64,000 bases of DNA, from positions 126,014,183-126,078,182 of the forward strand of contig NC_089978.1 in NCBI RefSeq assembly GCF_036417845.1, read 5' to 3'. The translations under genes and the position numbers were made by a program. This DNA is from Apteryx mantelli. Taxonomy: Eukaryota; Chordata; Aves; Apterygiformes; Apterygidae. The notes under the pieces are model-generated. The model did not search any database, had not been told where the DNA came from, and saw only the letters and a list, made by a program, of their open reading frames with translations. Positions 51,336-64,000 of this stretch are shown here, piece after piece (the first letter of the stretch is position 1; each line of letters begins with the position of its first letter).

Positions 51336-54300
51336 CCTGACCTGAAAAAACATGGTCAGACCTGAGTTCTGCAAGACAGATCTAAGGCAACTTCCAGATC
51401 TAACTGCTTAACTGTGAAGGAAATAAAGCAAGACAAAGCCTGCCATCAAGAGAACAAAATCAGCTCAGACAGACCACAGAGCACTCTGCCCATAAGCATG
51501 TCAACAAGTCATGTTTTCCTATTAATAAAGATACAAAGCATATACTTGGCACACAGATTTGTAGCAGATGGTCAAAACAGAAACCCAGAAGTCTACTTAA
51601 TCATAAATCTGTATTCATTGATTGACATCTATCAAGGAATACGTACCTGCCTTGGCTATGATAGGTATATTATAAAGTCTAAAATTACAGCTTTTAAACA
51701 TATGATTCTTTCAGATGACAGTGCAGAAGATTGCTTGGGCTTGATTGCCTAGTAACATCCTCAGTACCATATTAGCATTCACTGCAATGTATGATTTATT
51801 TATTACCCATACTTGCATGCAAGCAGAGGGGAGCCATAACCTGAGGATCCTAGATAAGGAGATCACTGAAACAAGAGTAATTTTTTTTTTCTTTCCTTTT
51901 CACTTCTTGGTACTTCTTTGACAGTTGCTCTTAAGGGCTCCACCTCCACCAGTGGCTTTCCTGCCTTTCCTCCAAGCCAGATGGATCCCCACCTTGAAGC
52001 AGTTTACTCAAGGGCTAATTTTGGAAGGACAGGCCTGAGCTGTGTAGATAGACTCTTAAGAGCTTTTAAGTCAAAAAGGGTGCTGTTTACTTCAAAAGTT
52101 CAGATTGTTTCCCAAGTTTGTTTGCCTTTTTTCCTACAGAGAATAAAAATGCTTAATATAAAAGGAAATACATTATTTTTGCACTTCCTGCTGCCTCTTA
52201 AATGTTCTATTAGTACCCCTGAAAAAGCAACTTATTCCTCCTCACCATCACCAAGGAGTTTATTATATAGGTAACAAAGGGCATTTGCTTGGCCTTTGTC
52301 CATGGAAAAAACAAACAATGTGGCCATATCATAAGAAAAAAGAATCTCATCATATTGCAGTACAATGTACAGTATTATAAAAGTAAAACACAATACTGCT
52401 TTGCAGCACAAAGTCATTTTCTCAGAACTCATCTGGGTGATGTGAAATGGCCTTGCTCAATACTCTCATCATTGACAGACATGATATGAAATACCAAGAT
52501 GGATAATACTGGCTGCAGGGCTCTGAATCCTCCCACCATTCGTGGGACGCACTGGTCCCAGTAGGAAAGAGGTATTGAGCTGTCATCAGAAACTGAAGGA
52601 CAACAGCTTCACATCTTTCAACAGAAGGAAAGAGATAAGATCAGGAATTGTAGGTCATCTTTTTATGCACAGATACACGAATTCCTGCTATGTCATACAT
52701 TTTATCTTTTTATGCTGATTTTTAATATCACTATGGTTTCTTCTCCCTACTGCTAGATATGAAGTGTGACAACTGCAAAACAAGTATTTTCCCCAACACT
52801 ATTATTAGCAACCATCTGATATAAACAATGCTATAAGCAGTGCTAATATGAACAGCTTCTGAGCTTAAATCTACATTGCTGACACCAGGACATTAAGTAT
52901 GTTAACTTTAATGATTCCCGTTATATGATGCCTCAGTAAATTTACTAACATTAACTTACAATAGCAGCAACTTAGAATTCCCTCATGCTGATTTATATTG
53001 ATCTGGAAACATGCTGGTTCAGAAACAAAATAGTACAACCGCTAACAAGATGATTGTAGCTGTATATCAATCATACTATTCTAGTTCACTGCTGTTATAC
53101 TTTACTCCCTAATCACTTAAAAAAAAAAACACCTTCAGAGCACTGCTGTCCCTATCTATAATCTAGCTTGTTGATGTGTCCATTCAGGAAGGTGCTGCAA
53201 TACGTGCTTAAAGCAATTCCAGTCTGGATTAAGAAAAAGATTCTAGGCCTGATCCATTTTCAACTTTTCCTTGCAAAACCTCTTTTTACTCTTGGTCATT
53301 GGACTTATTTCTGGCTCCTTCCTGCTTTTATGCCATTATCTGGCTCACACTGTTGAATATTTACTCCCTTTGGGGGAGTACCACTAGTACTGCTCCAGCG
53401 TAGGAGGAGGCAGGCAGCATGCATTCTAAAAAGCACGCAGTTGTCCTCATCATGATCCATGAACAAGTTAGGCTATAAAGTAGGGCATGGATTTATAGTA
53501 TTTTGATAGTTACCCCACATCAAGTGTCTTACCCAACAATGAAAGCTAGTGAATGTGGGCATTATCACAGTGTAGCTCACAAATTGCAACTTTGTACCTT
53601 AGCTTGTCTCACAGTCACTTACACAAGCAGTGATATGCTTCACCATAAATAAATAATCTTTTATCTGAGGATTGTACAGGCTTGTTTCAAGGGAGTAGGA
53701 CACAGCATGTAACCAGTCCCCTTATCGTGTTATCAAGGAGACGTGCGAGTCCTAGCTAACAACTCATCTTCCCAACCTTCACTTTTAGGTACTAATCAAA
53801 CCCAAACAGTATCAAACCCAACCACCTTCTCCCACCTTCTACCACCTCTAAATACACTTATCTTAAAATGAGGCAGAATTACCTTAAAATGACACACAAT
53901 TTTAAGAAGTGTGTTTTATTTCATAGACACATAACAGCACTAGAGGGAACTCACTCCCAGCATGACTCCACTTCTATGGAAAGACAGCATGCAAGACCCT
54001 CCCAAAGTCTGGGAGGTGGTCAGCTATCAGGAGAAAGAATACATTTTTTTAAATGAGATTATCTTCCTATCTCCCCAGACTGTGTCCATGCCCAGTGAAA
54101 CATCCTTCTCTCTCGCTGATTTTAAAGTATTGCGGATTTTCAAATGACAGAATGAATAAAATTAGAACAACAAACAATGACTTTCTAAGCTCTTCTTATA
54201 ATCTTAATAGTTCATGTGTTCTCTGTATGCTAATACTCTAGAATTACATTTCATTGAAGCAAACCATGACCAGCTAAGTCACCAAATTACAGTGAAATGA

Positions 54301-55820
54301 AGATAGATTAAGTTCTAAAACATTTCTTAAAGTCTAGGAAGATAAGAGATGTTTCAGCCAGGACAGGAGGATATACAGATAATTTTCACAGAAAAACCTT
54401 CCAAAGACTACCTTGCTTTTATAAGCAGACCCTGGTTTTCATTGCTACATCTTAGCAAACACAGAGCCAAGCACATCTCGCAAAAATCAAAGGAAGAAAA
54501 ATCAGCTTGCTGTTTATTATTTTCCTCCTTAAATGCCTTTCCTACTGTCCCTAGCATTTTCAAAACAGCAGAAGCACTAGATCTATAATACAGACACCAG
54601 TGAGTTATAGCAGAAATTAGAAGGTGAAGGACTCTTTTAGCAATGCTGAGGAAGATCTTGAAAAAGTGAATATTACAGAAGGAAAAAGGCTTCAGAGAGC
54701 TTCTGACATTGGAAACTAAAATTTCAGAGGAAACAGAACTATTAAAAGAATGAAAAGAAAGAGGAAAAAAAGGAAACATGCAACTTACATCACAGAATTT
54801 ACACCTCTCTATAAAATAAGACCACTTCAACGTTTCATTCAGCAATTCAAATGGGAACCATTTGTGAGGCAACTGCTTGAGAGGCTGGACTGTTTTTACC
54901 GCATTGAATCAGCATACATAGATACCATAATCTATTCTGCTGTATATTCACACCCTTATAATCATACAGACACATTTCTCACAGGGGGAAGTTGTTTTAT
55001 GACAACATAAACAACAGCAAAGCTCAGCTTCTTTGTCTGCAGCCAGGCAAAGACATGCGATCTCCATACCCACCTTAAAAGAGATGATTGGCAGCCGCAA
55101 CACACCTATAAGCAGAATTAACTAAGTCAGACACAGAAACAGAAACAAGAAACAGGTTGTAAGAGTCTCCCTTCAGATTTCTTCCTGTGCAAAGCTTATA
55201 AAATAATAAGAAAAGCAAATAGCCTCTGCAGCATCAGAGCAAACCTGTACAAATCATATGAACAAACAGCTGAGGAAATACATAAGCAAGCACCCTGCTT
55301 GCCTTATTTTATTAAATGTAAAGGGCCTTCATGTTGGTTTCATGTCCACGTAAATCAAAGTAGATTAGTGACCTTTTGTACAACTCCAGTCCCGAACAGA
55401 ACAGCAAAGCTACTGAAGACACAGATTTTTTTAGTCTTTAATTATGAAGTAAATGCAAGCATATTAGCATAAGGTTTTGCTGCTGTTTAGCATTTCTTGC
55501 TAGTATTTCTGCTTCCCAATATGATGGTAGAAGCAGTGCATGCTCAATGTATTGAGCATCAAGATTTATTTGCTTAAGACTTACCTAGAGGAACAATAGG
55601 TTTGACATTTACCAAAACAAGAACTCATTCTCTACACTGTTGCTCACTATATACTCTCTTTACTGTAACTCTGGCCCCCTGTGTTTTATCCCAGGTAAAC
55701 AGAAATTGAGAAAGCAGCATCCACCTGAGAAGTTTGGCTTAACTGTTCCCTACCAAAGGAGGGAGGGCAGCTGTATTCAGAATCAGACAAACTCAGTAGG
55801 GGCTGCACTGTCGCAGCTTA
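51336..55820. other. Unassigned noncoding DNA
   Basis: No supported gene. It contains a 12-base palindrome CTTGCATGCAAG near 51813-51825, a short stem (TACTCCC/GGGAGTA) at 53362-53380, and a phrase at 53246-53260 (GGCCTGATCCATTTT) that may be an old dispersed-repeat core. The 154-codon minus frame at 54408-54872 has no recognised domain. Confidence 0.55.
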
Positions 55821-55826
55821 GATGAC

Positions 55827-56247
55827 AGTCATGCTTAATGGTTAAGCCAGGCTGGCTGCTAGAAGTAGAAAGGCTGCAGTCAAGGCAGGCCTAGGTCAGG
55901 AACCAGGCAAGGCAGACATCCACCACCACCCCCCAAAGGAGCAGCGAGAAATATAGTCAAGGGCCAGCATAGAGGAGTGCCAAGAGACAGTGCCAGGGAG
56001 TCCTAAAGCAGCAGGTAGGGTCAGAATAAGGTCAAACAGTTAGGCAAAGTGGTGGAAACCTGTATCAGGAATGAGGCCAAGGCTTTGGCTTGAGTAGACT
56101 GGATTTGTGGATAAGGTGAACAACTAAGGCACACAGTCTGGGCTCAGTTCAATCTGCCAATACAACCCTGCTATGTCCAACCAGGGACTGACCCAGAAGC
56201 ACAGTCTAAATTGGCAGACCAGAAGCAGCTGCCTTAATTATATGACT
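55827..56247. repeat. Unclassified element with imperfect inverted ends
   Basis: The left end begins AGTCATGCTTAATGGTTAAG and the right end, reverse-complemented, begins AGTCATATAATTAAGGC. These are imperfect inverted termini over about 20-25 bases. Between them the sequence is purine-biased and built of loosely repeated GGTCAG / CAAGG / CCAGG words (near 55889, 56020 and 56032), a style I associate with old nonautonomous DNA elements of reptiles. No transposase, target duplication or LTR is seen. The class is inferred and could be wrong. Confidence 0.35.
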
Positions 56248-56759
56248 ATCCTCTCTTAAAGCACTTCCCTGCCGCATTCACTACATACTATAACTTCTTC
56301 AGTAAAAGAAAGAGGGGTCCATGAGACAATAACCTCCTTTTCATGCATTGCTTTGAAACTATCCTAGCTCACTGTTATCCTGTGCCTGGCAAAACAAGTC
56401 ACTGAGGTTTCATGGAAAATAGAAAGGCCTTTCCAAGAAAATACACCATGCTTGAGCCTAACTTTTTAGTGCTTGACTTTGCAACATTAACATTCTGTCA
56501 ATGTCGGATTTGTGATAAATTTCCTGATTAAAAAAATAAACAAATAAAAATCTCCATAGTGAGGCATCATTGTTGTCCCTATCATAGATCATCAGAAAGA
56601 CATGGACTTTGAAGTGCACTGCAACAATCTCTACCAGTTGAATAAACAGAGGAATTGGTAGCAACTGCAGGCCACTACTGCCACTGGTGGATGGGAAACA
56701 GATTTCAACAGTGAGTTTCACAGCCACTTGGAGGTGGCAACACTAAGGCCTCATGGGTT

Positions 56760-57780
56760 AAATCCCAAGGGCTCTTTAGCACTTGGAGCAATCATGGAGT
56801 AAAATCATGGAGCAAGTCCTCTTGGAACACATTTCTGGGTACATGAAGGAGAAGGTGACTGGGAAAAGTCAGCATGGATTTACCACGGGTAAACCATACC
56901 CGACTAACCTGTTTTCTATGATGAAATGACTGGATTTGTGGTCAAGTGCAGAGCAGACATCATTTACCTCAACTTTAACAAGGTTTTCAACACTGCTTCC
57001 CACAGTATTCTTCTACACAAATTAGAATGTTATTGTCTGGATAGATGGACAATTAGGTCAGTAAAAATTTGGTTGGATGATCAGGCTTAGAGAGCAGTGA
57101 TTAATGGGTCACACTCTGCCTGGATGCTGGCAACAAGTGGAGTGCCACAGGGGTCTGTCCTGAGACCTGTTCTGTTTAACATCATCATCACTGACCTGGA
57201 GGCTATGACAGAGTGCACTCTCGTCAAGCTTGCAAGTGACACCAGACTGGTAGGATGAATCAATGCGCTTAGTGGAAGGGCTGCTATTTAGAAGGATCTA
57301 AACAGGCTGGCAGAATGGGCCAATAGTAACTTTATGAAATTCAACAAGAACAACTGCAGTCCTACACCTGGGTGGGAATAACCCCTTGCAACAATACAGG
57401 CTGCGGACTGATTGACTGGGGAGCAACTCTGCTGAAAAAGACCTGTGCATCTTGGTAGACAGCATGGTGTACAGAAGCCAGTAGTGGGCCCTGACAACAA
57501 AGAAGGTCACCAGTGACGTAGGCTGTATTAAAAGGAGCACAGACATTATTTCAAGGGAAGTGATTATCTCCCTCTACTCAGCCCTTGTTAGACCACATCT
57601 AGAATACTGTGTCCAGTTTTGGGCCCCCCAGTACAAGGAAGACATGGATAAACTGGAGTGAGTCCAGCACAGGGCCACAATGAATGTCAGAGGCTGGATC
57701 ACTTGCCCTATGAGGGAAAGAAGCCTAGTAGGGCTCAGGAAAGGTCCTAGAAGAGCCCCAAGAAACAAAGATGAGTTTGG
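56760..57780 (+). mobile_element. CR1 LINE fragment, RT palm to C-terminus, sense
   Basis: In order: a block matching SQHGFTKGK...TNL (about 56868-56910); motif A read as LNFNKVFNTASHSIL (56968-57012), where the family has [30 protein letters not shown] (about 57136-57180); LASDTRL (57229-57249) where the family has FADDTKL; the MKFNK and HLGGNNP-like region; and LYSALVRPHLEYCVQFWAPQYK at DNA level (57575-57640). The first catalytic Asp is Asn and the motif C pair is Ser-Asp, so it could not polymerise, and frames are also broken. It ends near 57780 without the 3' UTR, suggesting a later deletion. Minus frames at 57288-57858 are shadows. Confidence 0.88.
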
Positions 57781-60235
57781 GAGCAGTTGTCCAAACAGGG
57801 AATGCCCATTTAATTCCTGTTCGCCCATTTTGTGCTTCTGGCTGTACTTCTGCCTCACTTCCTATTAGTTACAGTGTTGTGATGGCAATGTGCAACCAAC
57901 TGGTACGTGTTTGGAGGGGAGGTGAATCCCTGTAGGCATTACTCCATCACATGACATTGACTCAGCTGCACAGCCCCTGACATCCATAAGCAGGGTTTGA
58001 CTCTGCAAATGAGATACTGCAAGTACTTACCTCCAGACAAGTCACTCCCTCCAGAAACAATGCAAGCCCATGTACAATACATACATGGTGAACGTATGCA
58101 CTTGCGTTTTGCCATAATACCCAATATAATTCCAAGTGTGCTATATTTCCAAGTCTGAATTTAACTAAGTCATGGTCACTGATGCTCCAAACACATCATC
58201 CTGTCCAAAGCCCACACTGAATTTTTGCCTTTCTATTCATTTGCCATTCATTTTTGAATTAACAGGATCATTATTTTTATTCACTACTATTTGGAGAGAA
58301 GAAAAAAAAAAAATCAGGAATATCTGCTATATAAAGTAACCTGTGATGACACTGATGAGTACAGTTCACTGAATTCCCCTCATTACGGTAAAAATTCTTA
58401 GTTTTCTGAACAACTTAAAAAACAAACAAGCAAAAAAACCACTTATGCCTGTCCCTCAAAGCAGCTGCTGAGCAGACAGATGTTACCACCTGCTAAAAAT
58501 AATAAAACTGACTAAATGGAGGCAGACCTCAACTTGAATTAGGAGACAGGATAAAAGTGCTCAGGGGAAAACACAAAAGCAAGCAGATTTTGCCTTACCC
58601 ATTCTGAAGTGTAGTTGCAATGGACATCATTCAGCCTCTTCATGTTGACAGGAGATTATTTAGTACATTGCTGGCAGGAACACACAGCCTCTCCTGATTC
58701 ATTCTCCATTCCAGGGAAATTGGTTGAAAATATGCTGAAGCAAACCTTTTTCATGTTTATGCAAAATAAGCATATTTGATAAATGCACCTCAGAGACCTA
58801 GGTTTTAAACATAAATATGCCAGTTCAGGATGTATACAGAGTTTGATGTCTGCTCATGCTAGGATACTGTATATCTAGAACACCAACAATCTTGTCAACC
58901 CAAAGCACTGAAGATTTCTCCTTTTATCAGGAGATTGCAAGTTAACTTGCAAAACATTTGAGCCATTATTAAGTGGTATTTCTTGGTCACAAGGACTGGT
59001 GTTGGTCCTGGTTTAGCACAAAGTACTTTCCACACTATGCCATGAAGCCCAAAAGTGTGCCAGTCCAGCTACTAATGAATCTGTAAAGCTGTTCTCTGCT
59101 CTCCCTTCCTCATCCATCACATTACTAGAAAAAAAAGCTTGTGTTTCTGCCTGAAAAGCACCTGAAAGGTCCAAATAGCACTGAAATAAAAATTGGGTGT
59201 AACCTGAGGAAGGATTTATTTGCCACCCTTGGAACATTTCCCAGTTTATCACGATACTCCTGTTTGTCCCTCCTCCAGATGAAGAGATGAGTAGCTTAAC
59301 TAGCCAAGGCTGCTTCTTATTGAATATTTGTGGAGCCTAAGAGATATCAAAAGGTAAGAGTAAGAAACATTACCTGCCAAATGAAGTGGGAAATGTGATT
59401 TACTTTCAGCTCCCCTTGCCAAGACCTATTTGCCAAGTATCAGCTCAATTTATCCGAAACACTGGTGTGTTTAGCTCCAGCTGGATATGCTATTTATTTC
59501 TTCCAAAGACAGGAGCCAACAAAGTGTTTTCATCTCTTTTATAGATTTGTTAAGTTCTCTTGGATTTAGACCTAAGCTTAGAGTCATGTTTGGTTTCTTT
59601 TCTGCCTGTCCCTCAGTTTGGTTCACTGACCTGAGAACTTTAAAGCACACTATGCGCAAACATAGTTTTTAAACATAGGTAATGGCCACCTCAATAGATT
59701 GGTTTTATTAGTAAAGCCAGTATTTTTTTTAGTACTTTAGTTTCACTTAAAACCTATGAGACACCCATTGTGTATTTGACTAGAGTTCCTTCGCCCATAG
59801 TACAAAGCATCTTTTTAATTCACTGTTCCATTTAAAACTTGGTATCTCAAGTTCCAGGAGTCTCTTCCCACTGTATGCAACTTCTGCTTTCAAGCCATCT
59901 CCCCTTCCCTCTGACCTAAGGTTCTGCCGTTCAAAAAGTAGCGTGCAGCCTTTACGCACTTTCATCCCACACCTAACTTAACCTATTTCTGGAAACAGGT
60001 CATAGGGGTGAGGTCATGAGTTATGGCCTCCATGAGTTCCCAAATATCTGTATGCTTCTTTCAAACAAACTAGAATAAGGATGTTTTCACAAATACTCCT
60101 CTCTCTGCTAGAAATATTCAGGCATCCAGGCTTAAGTTTTCGCTTCCCCTAAAAAGCATTCCTAAAGCATTTCCATGCCAAATCTGTGAATGAATAAGCC
60201 TATTTTCTACATATCACTTTCTCCCTGTGGATCTC
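57781..60235. other. Unassigned noncoding DNA
   Basis: No supported gene or named repeat. A short A run is at about 58301-58313. Confidence 0.55.
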
Positions 60236-60239
60236 CACA

Positions 60240-60345
60240 TTTGCTTTGCCAGGGAGGAACAAATATTTATCCCATTTAACAAATGATCAAGACAAAGATA
60301 TTCAATCCATAGCAAGCTCAGTCATGGCTCCTACAGCTAACTGTA
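60240..60345 (+). repeat. Weak MIR-like similarity
   Basis: ATTTATCCCATTTAACAAAT, followed by GACAAAGATATTCAATCCATAGC, loosely follows the MIR order (CCCATTTTACA...GAGGCACAGAG..). The match is weak. Confidence 0.25.
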
Positions 60346-60864
60346 GGAACCCTATTCACTAATTTAATTGATGTGGGATCACTCTTTTGTACCTAATACA
60401 ATTTTCACCTGAGGAAAAGTTACACAAGTGACATAGAACAACATCTATTCTAGCTCTTCACACAACAAACCACTTTTGAAAATTTAACACAGGAAAAACA
60501 TTTTGCATAGGACATAAAAATTCAGTTGTTATCCAATAATAACAGGCTACCCAAGACTCTAAAAGTTTGACAGACAAGTCTCTGTTAATTACTGTAAATT
60601 ACTTCTCTATATAAAGGCAACAGACTTGTTCCAGAAAATAAGCAGAACTTGAAGTAGGACAGGTATGATGATATATGATAGCTTTTGTTTTTCAATTTTT
60701 TTTGCAACAGCAGCATTCGCCTTTCTTTTCCTGTGGTCTTAACCAAAATATGAGGCCACTTAAAAGATGAGAAAACATGCTTTGCAGGAGAAGATGAGCT
60801 ACTTAGATTATCAAAAGGGCAACACATGGATTAGCACAGTCTAAGCACTTTTATGTGGAAACAA

Positions 60865-61150
60865 ATCAGAGATTTCTGTCAGAAAAGGGGTCTCCTTCAG
60901 TCTCGCAGACAAAGGCATAACAGTTTCTAATGGCTGGAAAATTAAGCTGGTCACCTTCAAGGTTAGAAACAGACTAGTGAAGTACTAAAGACAGTAATCA
61001 ACTCCTGGGACAGCTTACTAAGCATGGTAGTGGCATCTCCATCACTGGAAACGTTCAACTAATGTTAGTGGTTATGAAGTGGAAATTACATTTATGGAAC
61101 TTCTGCAGTTGTCCTTATGAGTAAGTTACAGCAGATTATCTGAATTTCTG
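60865..61150 (+). mobile_element. Old CR1 LINE 3' fragment, sense
   Basis: AATGGCTGGAAAATTAAGCT, CAAGGTTAGAAACAGACTAG, TCAACTCCTGGGACAGCTTA and GTGGCATCTCCATCACTGGA are in the order of the CR1 ORF2 end (NGWKLKLD...FRLE...NxW..L...VVxSPSLxxF). TGGAACTTCTGCAGTTGTCC then resembles the 3' UTR. Frames are disrupted, so this is an inert fossil. Confidence 0.75.

Positions 61151-64000
<2,850 letters not shown>

Noticed and set aside
51414-51752. 112-codon plus frame
   Set aside because: No domain, no retained start context, and no neighbouring exon-like signals.
54408-54872. 154-codon minus frame
   Set aside because: Low-complexity Ser/Phe-rich translation, no recognisable family, and overlapped by a plus frame. 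The length is reachable by chance in 64 kb.
57288-57858. Minus-strand frames of 70-94 codons
   Set aside because: They are antisense shadows of the sense CR1 fragment.

Overview
This window reads as vertebrate nuclear DNA, most likely from a bird. It is AT-rich and CpG-poor, no open frame exceeds 170 codons, and nothing suggests operons, Shine-Dalgarno sites, prokaryotic genes or CRISPR arrays. The organism call rests on the repeats. At about 30.03-30.17 kb there is a short, 5'-truncated CR1 LINE 3' end with the octamer-type tail typical of avian CR1. Older, decayed CR1 fragments lie on both strands, and SINEs are few and ancient. A crocodilian or other slowly evolving sauropsid cannot be excluded from sequence alone.

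I recognise no functional protein-coding gene, tRNA, rRNA or known small RNA. The window looks like an intergenic desert or the inside of a large intron. The only gene-like signal is at 10.06-10.75 kb: a pyrimidine tract with AG, a 72-codon frame to a stop, then ATTAAA and AATAAA. It is reported as a candidate only.

Layout. 0-7.7 kb: unassigned single-copy-looking DNA with a symmetric pair of CACGTG E-boxes at 3.1 kb. 7.78-8.48 kb: antisense internal RT fragment of an old CR1. 8.5-14.5 kb: unassigned, including the candidate exon. 14.54-16.38 kb: an antisense fossil of an L1/Tx1-clade LINE RT whose motifs can still be read in order, the most unusual item here. It abuts an A/GA/CA microsatellite, followed by a sense CR1 fossil at 16.5-17.53 kb. 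17.5-30 kb: unassigned, with a 37-base poly(A) at 20.74 kb. 30-40.1 kb: the young CR1 3' end, a MIR-like SINE tail at 33.0 kb and three antisense old CR1 3' fragments at 33.4, 34.6 and 39.8 kb. 41.1-42.4 kb: a locally GC-richer patch with an 18-base G run. 42.4-55.8 kb: mostly unassigned. 55.83-56.25 kb: an unclassified element with imperfect inverted ends. 56.76-57.78 kb: sense CR1 RT with catalytic residues lost. 60.87-61.15 kb: a sense CR1 3' fragment. The rest is unassigned.

No genes work together here in any way I can support. The content is mainly a record of past LINE retrotransposition, dominated by CR1, with one apparent L1-clade relic.
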